Position numbers and translations under genes: made by a program. From positions 1-55,101 of IMG/VR virus record IMGVR_UViG_3300024265_000006: a stretch of 55,101 nucleotides of DNA; one strand, given 5' to 3'. Positions 28,799 to 36,887 of the stretch are shown piece by piece. Within the stretch, counting starts at the first letter, position 1; each line of letters opens with the position of its first letter. The notes beneath the pieces are model-generated. The model saw only the letters and a program-made list of their open reading frames with translations, did no database searches and was not told the origin of the DNA. The DNA comes from a virus.

Positions 28799-29434
28799 AT
28801 GGTTAAACTTGGTGGGATTTACAAGTCACAGAAATACAGCGACATGATGGTTATTGAAATCATTAACGCTAAAAAAGTTCTTGTTAGATTTTTTGATACC
28901 GAATGTGAAGTTTTTACTCAGTCCGACAAGGTTAAGCGGGGCACGGTTAAAGATGTTATGCATCCAGTTTATTTTGGCGTTGGGTTCGTAGGCGCAAAAG
29001 GCAGCGATATAATCAGAAATAACAAGGCTAAAAACGTGTGGTATCACATGCTCTATAGGTGCTACTCGCCTAGGGCAAAGTTAACGCACCCCACGTACTC
29101 CGAGTGTTATGTATGCGATGAATGGCATAATTACTCTACATTCCTTAATTGGTACTCTGATAATTATGTAGATGGATTCCAGCTTGATAAGGACATAAAG
29201 ATTGAAGGTAACAAGATTTACAGCCCCGAAACCTGCATGTTCGTTTCACCAAAGGATAACGCAGCGAAAGCGCAAGCTAAAGACTACGTAGTGACAACTC
29301 CTAATGGTGATGAAATCCACGTCCATAATCTTGCGGACTTTTGTAGGGCTAACGACCTTGGCCAGCCAAACCTTGTTGCTACTATAAGCGGTAGGCGAGA
29401 TAACCATAAGGGCTACACCGCAAGGTATAAATAA
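28799..29434 (+). CDS. Homing-endonuclease-like DNA-binding protein
   Basis: 211 aa. The segment WYHMLYRCYSP...HPTYSECYVCDEWHNY and the DKDIKIEGNKIYSPETCMFV region are found in phage homing-type (HNH-like) proteins. The C-terminal 45 residues (NLADFCRANDLGQPNLVATI then SGRRDNHKGYTARY) resemble a NUMOD-type helical DNA-binding module. The catalytic status is unclear. It has its own promoter, so it looks like a mobile insertion. Confidence 0.65.
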   Translation: MVKLGGIYKSQKYSDMMVIEIINAKKVLVRFFDTECEVFTQSDKVKRGTVKDVMHPVYFGVGFVGAKGSDIIRNNKAKNVWYHMLYRCYSPRAKLTHPTYSECYVCDEWHNYSTFLNWYSDNYVDGFQLDKDIKIEGNKIYSPETCMFVSPKDNAAKAQAKDYVVTTPNGDEIHVHNLADFCRANDLGQPNLVATISGRRDNHKGYTARYK

Positions 29435-29471
29435 ACTTTAATGAAACTTGTTGATAAGGGGTTAGTGACTT

Positions 29472-29780
29472 ATGAGAAATAAATACAGAGCAATAAAAAC
29501 AACGGTCGACGGTATAAAGTTTGATTCAAAAAAAGAGGCGGCAAGATATCAAGAGCTTAAAATATTGGAAAAATCTGGACGCATTTTTGATTTAAAGCTT
29601 CAGCCAAAGTTTGATCTAATCGTTAATGGTAAGAAAGTCGGGTTTTACAGGGCGGATTTCGAGTACACCGAAAACGGCAAAAACGTTGTCGAGGATGTGA
29701 AAGGGATGAAGACGCCAATGTATAATTTTAAGAAAAAAATGATTAAAGCTATTTATGGGTTTGATATATTCGAAACTTGA
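29472..29780 (+). CDS. DUF1064 nuclease-like protein
   Basis: 102 aa with the full DUF1064 pattern: KYRAIKTTVDGIKFDSKKEA with ARYQELKILEK, then YRADFEYTENGKNVVEDVKG. DUF1064 is related to VRR-NUC/PD-(D/E)xK nucleases: D, E and K of the (D)...(EDVKG) motif are present. Probably a Holliday-junction or endonuclease activity in phage recombination. Confidence 0.85.
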   Translation: MRNKYRAIKTTVDGIKFDSKKEAARYQELKILEKSGRIFDLKLQPKFDLIVNGKKVGFYRADFEYTENGKNVVEDVKGMKTPMYNFKKKMIKAIYGFDIFET

Positions 29781-29789
29781 GGGGTTATA

Positions 29790-29993
29790 ATGCCAAACTT
29801 ACATCGTTCGTTTAATGCAATCTCAATTGCTAGACATGAAAAAATAAATCCTGGTGATGTCGTCTATCTTAAACCGATAGGTTTTAAATGGGGAACACCA
29901 ACGCTATACGCCGTGCTAGATCGGTTGACAGGAAATAAAACGTCGTGTCAAATCGATGGGAATCAGTTCAAAAATAGATTTAGGAGGGCATGA
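29790..29993 (+). CDS. 67-aa hypothetical protein, last early gene
   Basis: Basic, beta-rich (INPGDVVYLKPIGFKWGTPT) with a basic end (FKNRFRRA). GGGG Shine-Dalgarno. It is convergent with the late region, 39 nt away, and no clear terminator hairpin is visible between them. Confidence 0.55.
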   Translation: MPNLHRSFNAISIARHEKINPGDVVYLKPIGFKWGTPTLYAVLDRLTGNKTSCQIDGNQFKNRFRRA

Positions 29994-30032
29994 ATAGTTA
30001 CTAACTAATATTTCAATTAGCGACAGGCCATT

Positions 30033-30287
30033 TTAATTAGGCTTGTTGCTTTTCTCTTTTTCTAATTCTTTCATGATTTCACGAGTTAATTCAGCGCGAT
30101 TTTTAGCAGATTCTTGTTTTCTCCAACGGTCTGCGCGAATGTGAAAGATAAGGCCGATAATAATACTGATCAATGTTAGTGATAAACCTATGATGATCGA
30201 GTACTCATTAATCGCTGTTACTATCCCTCCCGCTCCCGATGTTATCAGCGCTCCGTTGCCTATGTTGTTTGAGGTGTCGATGCTCAT
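30033..30287 (-). CDS. 84-aa holin-like membrane protein
   Basis: One central hydrophobic helix (IIIGLSLTLISIIIGLIFHI) and a highly charged C-terminal helix (KNRAELTREIMKELEKEKSN). This is the layout of small phage holins or holin partners. It is the last gene of the late region and follows the endolysin unit. Start overlaps the upstream stop (ATGA). Confidence 0.6.
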   Translation of the reverse strand: MSIDTSNNIGNGALITSGAGGIVTAINEYSIIIGLSLTLISIIIGLIFHIRADRWRKQESAKNRAELTREIMKELEKEKSNKPN

Positions 30288-30402
30288 GCTCTTTTATTCC
30301 TCGGTAGATATTTACTGCCAACCCAACCGCCTGAATGGTAATTATAATAACAACTCCGTATTGTCGGAAGAATTCCAATAAGCTGGCATATAACCAATCC
30401 AT
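30208..30402 (-). CDS. Candidate overlapping membrane gene in the lysis cassette
   Basis: Out of frame with both genes it overlaps. MDWLYASLLEFFRQYGVVII continues as a single helix, then a basic tail. GAGAG precedes the ATG. Overlapping genes are common in phage lysis cassettes, but this one could be chance. Confidence 0.3.
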   Translation of the reverse strand: MDWLYASLLEFFRQYGVVIIITIQAVGLAVNIYRGIKEHEHRHLKQHRQRSADNIGSGRDSNSD

Positions 30403-30727
30403 AGATTACGCTCTCGAAGTTAGAGTATATAAGAATATTCTCACCATGAGCAAAATCATACTCAAGTGCAGCATAAGCTGTTAAAACAAATAGTAATATA
30501 ATAGCTTGGTAAAATCCAATTGATGAGCTGCGTGATGACAAATACCAAGCTGCGGCCATCGCAAAAGTTGCTCGAGTAAAATAAAACAGATCGCCAGAAG
30601 CGTCTCCAAATGCAGTATTAATGCAAGTGGCAATGAAAAACACCGACATGCAAAGGTTTTCAGCCCTTGCGCGTTCGGGTATAGCAGCAAGCAAGAAAAT
30701 GATCGCGCAAGCTAGCTGGAATAACAT
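30284..30727 (-). CDS. 147-aa polytopic membrane protein of the lysis cassette
   Basis: Four to five hydrophobic segments (LFQLACAIIFLLAAIPE, LCMSVFFIATCINTAF, IILLFVLTAYAALEY, VIYGLVICQLIGILPTI) and a basic tail. It may help the holin or affect the membrane in another way. Its start overlaps the stop of the 26-aa gene. Confidence 0.65.
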   Translation of the reverse strand: MLFQLACAIIFLLAAIPERARAENLCMSVFFIATCINTAFGDASGDLFYFTRATFAMAAAWYLSSRSSSIGFYQAIILLFVLTAYAALEYDFAHGENILIYSNFESVIYGLVICQLIGILPTIRSCYYNYHSGGWVGSKYLPRNKRA

Positions 30728-30807
30728 TACTTTTTAGGTCCAGTTGTTCTAAGGGGTCGCTTAGTCGGATCTGATTTATCCGCTGGCTTTTGAATTGAGT
30801 TTAACAT
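30727..30807 (-). CDS. 26-aa basic peptide
   Basis: MLNSIQKPADKSDPTKRPLR then TTGPKK. GGATTC lies ahead of ATG 30807, and the TAATG overlap links it to the next gene. A longer upstream ORF in the same frame has no reasonable start. Confidence 0.4.
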   Translation of the reverse strand: MLNSIQKPADKSDPTKRPLRTTGPKK

Positions 30808-30847
30808 TATTGAATCCTTGAGTTTTGGTGGGTAGTAAAATTGTATT

Positions 30848-31417
30848 TTAACGCTTAAGTAGCGCGGATACAATACCCGACAACCCTGACCGTGCCGGGT
30901 TGCCTTGTGAGGCATTCAGCTTGTCGGCCTGTTCGCCCTTAAGTATGCCAAAATATGCATTAAGTAAGCCCACAAACGGAAGCGTGACCGCTACGATAAA
31001 GGCCCACCCATCCGTCACACTCTTAAGAGGATCGTCGCTAGTAATGACGGCATAGGCCCAAATGCTTATCGCCACAATCTCGGCATACGCTACGACATAG
31101 AACGCGCCGAGCGCGATCTTAGGCCTGGTTGTATGTGTGGACGTGGCCTCTGCTGCTAACATTGCACGGTTAGACTCGCCAGCCTGCCGTAATTGTTCGA
31201 TTGTTACGTCGAATTGCTTATCCATTAGCGCGGCACGTTGATCGCTCGGTACGTGGATAAGTGCGTCTTGAACTTCTGAGCCCGTGGCATGCGCAGGCAG
31301 CTGCTTATCGTCTGGTAGTACTGCGTTGATCGCACCTACGATTAGTGATCCTGTACCAGGCAGTGCAGCCTGTAATGCCACCGATCCCACGTTTTTGATA
31401 ATATTCCAAAAGTCCAT
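30848..31417 (-). CDS. Three-TM holin-like protein
   Basis: 189 aa. ATG 31417 overlaps the endolysin stop (TAATG) with GGGGATGC upstream, so it is preferred over ATG 31432. A soluble N-terminal half is followed by hydrophobic helices (IALGAFYVVAYAEIVAISIW, WAFIVAVTLPFVGLLNAYFG), the layout of the holin of 3TMs (GTA_holin_3TM) family. It sits next to the endolysin and should let it reach the cell wall. Confidence 0.75.
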   Translation of the reverse strand: MDFWNIIKNVGSVALQAALPGTGSLIVGAINAVLPDDKQLPAHATGSEVQDALIHVPSDQRAALMDKQFDVTIEQLRQAGESNRAMLAAEATSTHTTRPKIALGAFYVVAYAEIVAISIWAYAVITSDDPLKSVTDGWAFIVAVTLPFVGLLNAYFGILKGEQADKLNASQGNPARSGLSGIVSALLKR

Positions 31418-31764
31418 TATTTGCATCCCCAATGTTCAAAACTAAAATGGTTACCGTCATTAAATCGACCACCCCAACGCGCATCAGGATCCATGCGCTC
31501 CCACTCCTCACCGAGATCTCGATAAGCTTCGTGGTTGCCGTCAGAGATGTAAACATCTTCGATGAATACATTAAGGTCCGTCGCTAATCGTAATTTGTGG
31601 ACGGATTTTGATGCCGCATATCCTTTTTTTACACCGTGTGCCCCAAATACTCGCGGGTCTCTATATGCATCGCCAAAGGTTAGGCCATAACCTTTGACTG
31701 TAGCGTAATTAATAAGTTGTGCTATACACCGTGTAAATCGTTGTTGCTTAGAACTTAGACTCAT
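31417..31764 (-). CDS. M15-family endolysin (L-alanyl-D-glutamate peptidase)
   Basis: 115 aa from ATG 31764, with GGAGG upstream. Zinc-ligand motifs of the VanY/M15 fold: SVHKLRLATDLNVFI gives His and Asp, and NHFSFEHWG gives the second His. It cleaves the peptidoglycan stem peptide. Small size agrees with T5-like endolysins. Placed between the tail fibre and the holin-like gene. Confidence 0.88.
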   Translation of the reverse strand: MSLSSKQQRFTRCIAQLINYATVKGYGLTFGDAYRDPRVFGAHGVKKGYAASKSVHKLRLATDLNVFIEDVYISDGNHEAYRDLGEEWERMDPDARWGGRFNDGNHFSFEHWGCK

Positions 31765-31779
31765 CACCCACCCTCCACA

Positions 31780-33663
31780 TTATTGGTCCAACTCAATTAC
31801 CATTCGACTTGATGTTATTGCTAATACAGGGGAAGTTCCTACTATTTTAGATACCAGCCTTACAACGTCACTTACGGCTAATATTAGGTCTATAGCCGCA
31901 GATCCAACTAATACCGTGTCGGACACAGGCGTCATCCCTACAAACCCTTGGTTGACCCCGTTCTTTTGTAGCTCAACAAAGCTAGTTCCCGCCGCGAGAA
32001 ACCCAGACCCGCTCACTGTTATTAGTATCTTTATGGCGTACACACCGGCGGTGGGCGTTGTGAACAAGCCCGTTGTTAAATTGTATAGCGATCTCTTGTC
32101 CTTCTCGGCGCTATTAAAAACTAACACAGTACCTGATGGGATAGCTTGTGTAGATGTGCCCCGTGCGACTAACGAGTATTCAGATGCGCCATCGTTTATG
32201 TTCCACGCTCCGCCATCAGTCCAATTACTTAGGATTCGTAAAAACTCGGGGTTAGTTCCGAATAAAGCAGGAGTAGTTGTAGGTATATAGTTATTAGTGA
32301 TAGCATTCTGTCCGGTCGTACCGTCGCAACGGATAGCGCAATCTATGATGCCGCCGTCGATGCTAATGCCCTTAGAGTTCTCAAAAAATATAGGAGACGT
32401 TGCGCCGCCATTGCCGAAAAAATGACAACCACTGAAAGTGTGACCATTAAGAACGCTAATCGCTTTCATGTTCCACTCGTTATTATGGTTTATTTGGGTG
32501 CCGATGAAGGAACCGTGCGCGTGATTCGAACCCGCGACCAGCGTAATACCCCGCGTGTTATCGACAATGTTGCCCCCCATGAATAACGAATTGCCTGCGC
32601 CGATGATGGCGCCGTCGAGGTTGCCTGCCGCGTTAAAGTTAGAGAACACGTTAAACTCGGACGAAGCCCCCGGGTCGATCTCAACGCCGACGCGCCCCTG
32701 ATGGGCCGCGCAGTCCGTGAATTGCCCTTGGTCGCCCCTCGGGGCAGGTGCCGACGCGCCCACCTGTACGTGTATGCCATGACTGCGCATGTTCTCTGCG
32801 GTGTACCCTTCGACACGGTAGCGTGAGCACCCTTTAACCACGAGCCCAATCTCCGCCCCAACATCTGATCCAGTAACTAAGGTGCCTTTACATATGGTAC
32901 GGCCTAAGATAGCCCAGCCGGCTATGTCATCAGCCTCGAGTATTGTAGTAAATGCCACACCATCTTGTTTTATAGTCGGGTTATGCATCATCCAAATTTG
33001 ACCAGCCCTGATCGAAGTCTTACTTTTATTTAAGTAAGTGCCTCTTGGAACTTCGACGTTAAGCGACGCCAATGCTGCCGCCTGAAAACCTGCCGCTGAA
33101 TCAAAGGTGGTTGTTCCGTCAAGGATTGCTGGATGCTCGGACGTGGGTATAAAGTCCAGTACGCTTACTCTTTCCCGTAATTTGTTGGAGACAGTACGTA
33201 ATAGTGCGGTTCCCGTAGCCTGATAAACTTCAAGCATTCTGAAATTACCAGCTGCTGTATCAAATCTTAAGCTAACCGTAACGCCTGAAAGTAACTCACC
33301 CCCGGTTAATGCGGTACCGTCTGGGCTTCTTATGTCCACAACTCCCACGCCAGATACGTTAATGGTTGACGCCCCTGTGTTATCGTTGCCAGGAATGAAA
33401 GATACCTTGGTCCCGTCGGCATATACTGTAAATGCCTGCTTGAGTCCGATTTGGGCTAGTATGTAAGCATCAGCAATACCCGATTCCGCATAAAAAGCAC
33501 CATTGGCGACGTACCCAGCGATAGCCTTACCTAGCTGATTTAAGTCCGCATTAGTTAACACTATGCCCAGATCTTCAATGATGTTCTGGACTTCGCTCAT
33601 CGGCTGTATAAATTGTGCCGCTGTAAGAGTGTCGCCGGTTAAGAAGTCGTTTAGATCTTCCAC
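31780..33663 (-). CDS. Tail fibre or tail-spike protein with beta-helix
   Basis: 627 aa. The N-terminal 150 residues form a tail-attachment part (LNDFLTGDTLTAAQFIQPMS). The centre shows the repeating pattern of a right-handed beta helix (FSNFNAAGNLDGAIIGAGNS). The C-terminal 120 residues resemble a C1q/TNF-like trimeric cap (AGVYAIKILITVSGSGFLAA). Host recognition is expected. DNA between 32600 and 32830 is visibly much richer in G and C than its surroundings, which suggests recent exchange of the receptor-binding part. Confidence 0.75.
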   Translation of the reverse strand: MEDLNDFLTGDTLTAAQFIQPMSEVQNIIEDLGIVLTNADLNQLGKAIAGYVANGAFYAESGIADAYILAQIGLKQAFTVYADGTKVSFIPGNDNTGASTINVSGVGVVDIRSPDGTALTGGELLSGVTVSLRFDTAAGNFRMLEVYQATGTALLRTVSNKLRERVSVLDFIPTSEHPAILDGTTTFDSAAGFQAAALASLNVEVPRGTYLNKSKTSIRAGQIWMMHNPTIKQDGVAFTTILEADDIAGWAILGRTICKGTLVTGSDVGAEIGLVVKGCSRYRVEGYTAENMRSHGIHVQVGASAPAPRGDQGQFTDCAAHQGRVGVEIDPGASSEFNVFSNFNAAGNLDGAIIGAGNSLFMGGNIVDNTRGITLVAGSNHAHGSFIGTQINHNNEWNMKAISVLNGHTFSGCHFFGNGGATSPIFFENSKGISIDGGIIDCAIRCDGTTGQNAITNNYIPTTTPALFGTNPEFLRILSNWTDGGAWNINDGASEYSLVARGTSTQAIPSGTVLVFNSAEKDKRSLYNLTTGLFTTPTAGVYAIKILITVSGSGFLAAGTSFVELQKNGVNQGFVGMTPVSDTVLVGSAAIDLILAVSDVVRLVSKIVGTSPVLAITSSRMVIELDQ

Positions 33664-33664
33664 T

Positions 33665-34237
33665 TTATATCTCCTGGAATAAAACCTTGCAGTTCGCAGG
33701 CTTCAATTTATTAAATAAACATTCTAACAAAACGGTAACGTCATCACCAAACGTGATCGGAAAAGTATAAGGAAACCGCTCAGGTAGCGTTAAGTTGATC
33801 ACTATGGTAAATCGGGCAGCCTTATTAGAAGAAAAAACAATGCCACTCTCGCTGCCAGCCAGTACAGTAGCTGTAACACCAAATATTAGCGCAACGTTTT
33901 CAAAGTCAGGTATTGTTTGAACTCCCAAAGCCGCCAACTTGGTTAACACGTTTTTACGACGGTTAGCGATATTTCCGGTAACCTTAAAGCAATCATCCGG
34001 GATGCCAAGGGCAGACTCCCATTCGGCAATAAATTTGACTGTCTGATCTGGGATGATTTCTTCGCTGTATTCCTTTAGTAGCCCATTGGCTCGAAATAAC
34101 TCGCCAGCCATGCCACGAAGTAACTTCCTGAAATTACTATCACTCACACTTTTAGACGCAAACAATATGCCCCCCGGTAAATAGTCCGCTAGGCTGTTAG
34201 TGTACTGCTCTAAATCTCTGCGCTCAAATAATGCCAT
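33665..34237 (-). CDS. Mu gp48-like baseplate protein
   Basis: 190 aa of the DUF2313/YmfQ type: YTNSLADYLPGGILFASKS near the start and DFENVALIFGVTATVLAGSE in the middle. In Mu gp48 forms part of the baseplate wedge. Its order (gp48 after gp47, before the fibre) is that of Mu. Confidence 0.85.
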   Translation of the reverse strand: MALFERRDLEQYTNSLADYLPGGILFASKSVSDSNFRKLLRGMAGELFRANGLLKEYSEEIIPDQTVKFIAEWESALGIPDDCFKVTGNIANRRKNVLTKLAALGVQTIPDFENVALIFGVTATVLAGSESGIVFSSNKAARFTIVINLTLPERFPYTFPITFGDDVTVLLECLFNKLKPANCKVLFQEI

Positions 34238-35799
34238 TAGCTAAACACCACGTTACCTAGTACGCCGATCTGGTTTGATGCGATGACAATATCGGCAGTG
34301 GGTGTGCTCAGATCAAAAGTTATGACCACATCGCCTGTCTCGGTGTCCACGGTGTTGAATATCGCGGACCGGTACGCATCCTCATCTATATTAACGCCGA
34401 CGGAAGTGTTCTCCGCATAGAATGCTTTTAGATTATTTACGATGGCAGCCTGCATTGTTGAAGTGTTTGGCGTCAACGAGCTGAACGTAAAGTCGGTGAT
34501 CACAGCCACCGGAGCCAAAACAAACAGGTCGTTATCCTCGTCAGTATTAGCTGGCAGTATTTCTTCTATTTTAGTCTTGACTGTTGCAACTTCGGAGCCA
34601 GACGGGATCGGATTAATGTCGTTATCTCGCATGAAGAAAACGCGCACCTGACCTATTGCCACGGTAACGGTTGAACTTATTGTGCCGGTCGCGGGACTAA
34701 CAGGTGTGTTTGGTACGATATAGTGAAATATCGTTGTACTCTCTGACAGTATCGGCGCATCAATTACATTATAATCTGCTTGGTTAGCGCCAGTGATCGT
34801 CACGGTTTGACCGCTCTGGAAATCTGCTGCGGCTGTTAATGTTACTGTTGCGACGTTGCCCAATCGAGTGATTGATGTTATCGCAGCTGTTCCTATAGTG
34901 AACCCTGCGGACTGAACGAATACCCGAGTGACGCCAGCAACCTCCTTCGCTTTGTCGCTTATATCCGAGGCATTGAAGTGTGCGACCGGATTTTGTATTC
35001 GGTCCAACATTCTGAGGCGCAGCGATGCATCTGTTTCCTGATCAGTGCCACCGCCTATAGCACCGAAATCCACCGTTAGCGTGTCATCGACATTAACGAT
35101 AGGGCTCTGCAACGTTAGCTCTTCGCCCGCGTCAAGGTTTGTAGCCACTCCGAAAGCATCCGATTGAACTGGAACGCTCGCAGAAGTAAACGCGGCCAAT
35201 ATTGTTCCGGTTGCCGGGGTTGCTGGCGAACCAACAACCTGGTACTCGAAAGTATTGAGCCCTGTGACGGTTATGGCTGCAGCGGTCACGTTGTACTCAG
35301 TCTCATTAGCTCCCGAAATAGTTACTGGTACATTGTTGGCTAGGCCGTGATTACTCACAGTTGTGGCTGTTGCAGTTTGTCCAGATCGTACTATTCCCGA
35401 TAGGCTAATCGACTGGGCTGAAATAGTTGCGCTACTTATCGATGTATAGTTCCCGCCTGAAGTGGACATTACAGTACCGTTTGGAACAATTGCCGCCGCT
35501 GTTCCAGTTGCGACGACGCTGCCGACGGCCTGTGTTGCAGCTAACCGTTGTTTACCCCATATCGCTGCCCATCGTAATAGCTTACCACCTATTCCGGTGG
35601 TTGCGGTATCCGGCAAGTTCTCTTTGATAGCCGCTAGTAACTGCAGGTAAAAATCAAATATCCTGTTGGCAAAGGAAGTAATTAGCGCAGATAGCCAAGA
35701 GTTTTTTAAAAATGGGTTGCTTTCGGGGAGCTCTCGCTGAACGTCAGTCTTAGCCCTATTTTCAACCACCGCTGCGCTTTCTGGTATTTCTAAGCTCAT
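34237..35799 (-). CDS. Baseplate J-like protein (Mu gp47) with two inserted beta modules
   Basis: 520 aa. N- and C-terminal parts match the Baseplate_J wedge protein (GGTDQETDASLRLRMLDRIQ is diagnostic). Two insertions of about 75 residues (127-203 and 305-377) share the pattern V(T/N)(I)(S/T)GAN..(E/D)YNV....F.Y.V...P...PATGTI and look like Ig-like or lipocalin-sized beta domains. They probably decorate the baseplate surface. A copy of the module also occurs in the 43494-44582 protein. Confidence 0.9.
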   Translation of the reverse strand: MSLEIPESAAVVENRAKTDVQRELPESNPFLKNSWLSALITSFANRIFDFYLQLLAAIKENLPDTATTGIGGKLLRWAAIWGKQRLAATQAVGSVVATGTAAAIVPNGTVMSTSGGNYTSISSATISAQSISLSGIVRSGQTATATTVSNHGLANNVPVTISGANETEYNVTAAAITVTGLNTFEYQVVGSPATPATGTILAAFTSASVPVQSDAFGVATNLDAGEELTLQSPIVNVDDTLTVDFGAIGGGTDQETDASLRLRMLDRIQNPVAHFNASDISDKAKEVAGVTRVFVQSAGFTIGTAAITSITRLGNVATVTLTAAADFQSGQTVTITGANQADYNVIDAPILSESTTIFHYIVPNTPVSPATGTISSTVTVAIGQVRVFFMRDNDINPIPSGSEVATVKTKIEEILPANTDEDNDLFVLAPVAVITDFTFSSLTPNTSTMQAAIVNNLKAFYAENTSVGVNIDEDAYRSAIFNTVDTETGDVVITFDLSTPTADIVIASNQIGVLGNVVFS

Positions 35800-36255
35800 C
35801 TATCTTAGCCCCGTATTATTCCACAAATCAAAGAAACGCCGTTCGACTTCTGACCGACTGCGACGTATAACAATTTCAAGACTCACTTTACCATTTTTTA
35901 CAGTTGCGATCACCTCATCTACCGAAACAGCAAAGCCGTCATCGACAAGCCATTGCAGTGCCTTCCTTGCTTCGTCCTCGATTCTGTTAAGGTTTGATCT
36001 AGTCACCCTCGCTTGCTCGAACAACCAAAGCTTAGATCCATTTTCAAAATCTTTACCCTCGCTTCCTATCCATCCACGGCGCAATTGAGGCTCAACGACT
36101 TCTGAAGGATCAGCTCTGCGCTCACCAAGTAGGCTATATAACAAACTCGTATCAAAAAAATCATCAGTTAAAAGATCTCCGTCCGTGTCGATGGATATAT
36201 CATATAACTGAGTTGTTGGATCTATTGTTAACACGGCGTCTGTATCACCAGCCAT
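35800..36255 (-). CDS. Mu gp46-like baseplate protein
   Basis: 151 aa, with LLTDDFFDTSLLYSLLGERR and ESGWIG-like PQLRRGWIGSEGKDFENGSK. This matches the phage GP46 family (Mu), a wedge or hub partner of gp47. Gene order supports it. Confidence 0.88.
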   Translation of the reverse strand: MAGDTDAVLTIDPTTQLYDISIDTDGDLLTDDFFDTSLLYSLLGERRADPSEVVEPQLRRGWIGSEGKDFENGSKLWLFEQARVTRSNLNRIEDEARKALQWLVDDGFAVSVDEVIATVKNGKVSLEIVIRRSRSEVERRFFDLWNNTGLR

Positions 36256-36887
36256 TACTGTGGAACTCCTGTATTTTGCTGCGTGTCACCATTTGAATCA
36301 ACACCCTGCGCGTGAGTGTGTGTGCTACCAACATTAACGCCAGAGTTTGTCATTGCACCACCAAATGTAGCGGCGGCTGTAACCTCGAAAGCTCCATTAA
36401 CTTTTGTTAGCGGTGAAGTAAATTCTATTATTGTGCTTGCTATTAAATCTATACTGTCGGTTGCTGTTACGGTAGAGGTAGCGGAGGTTACATTAACATC
36501 ACCAGAGGCAGTAATATTTGCATCTTTACATTTGATGTTAACATTAGCAGTGCCATTGCCTCCCGTTTCAATATCAAGATCGCCGGTTTTTCTCCAAATA
36601 ATAAAGGCGCCGGTAGGTGGGTGATAAAAAGCAGCCTCACCATTAGCTAGCGTTGGCCGGTTCTTTGGAGTCCATGCTATTGCAGCTCTATTGTCTGGGT
36701 TGCCTTGGACAGCAAGCATTAATGCCAACGCATCAGCCGGTACGTTGCCGTGTAGCCCGTAAGGGAACACGATTAGACCATCGGCAACCTTGCCTAGGTA
36801 TTCCATCTGCTGAGTAGCGAATTGCTCAGTATCAGATCCTGCCTTTGTAATTCTAGCCCATCGAATTAGGTTTTTTATAATACTCAT
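36255..36887 (-). CDS. Mu gp45-like baseplate assembly / spike protein
   Basis: 210 aa. The GP45 core is visible (PYGLHGNVPADALALMLAVQ, RPTLANGEAAFYHPPTGAFI). The C-terminal part is Thr/Ser-rich and ends in GSTHTHAQGVDSNGDT, a THTH-type metal-binding tip. The trimer forms the membrane-piercing spike. Confidence 0.9.
   Translation of the reverse strand: MSIIKNLIRWARITKAGSDTEQFATQQMEYLGKVADGLIVFPYGLHGNVPADALALMLAVQGNPDNRAAIAWTPKNRPTLANGEAAFYHPPTGAFIIWRKTGDLDIETGGNGTANVNIKCKDANITASGDVNVTSATSTVTATDSIDLIASTIIEFTSPLTKVNGAFEVTAAATFGGAMTNSGVNVGSTHTHAQGVDSNGDTQQNTGVPQ

Noticed and set aside
30727-30915. 62-aa version of the small gene at 30727
   Set aside because: The extra N-terminal part overlaps the holin-like gene; a good Shine-Dalgarno exists only for the 26-aa start at 30807.
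32490-32864. 124-aa minus-strand ORF inside the tail fibre gene
   Set aside because: Arises from the GC-rich stretch in a shifted frame; Arg/Thr-rich with no motif or Shine-Dalgarno.
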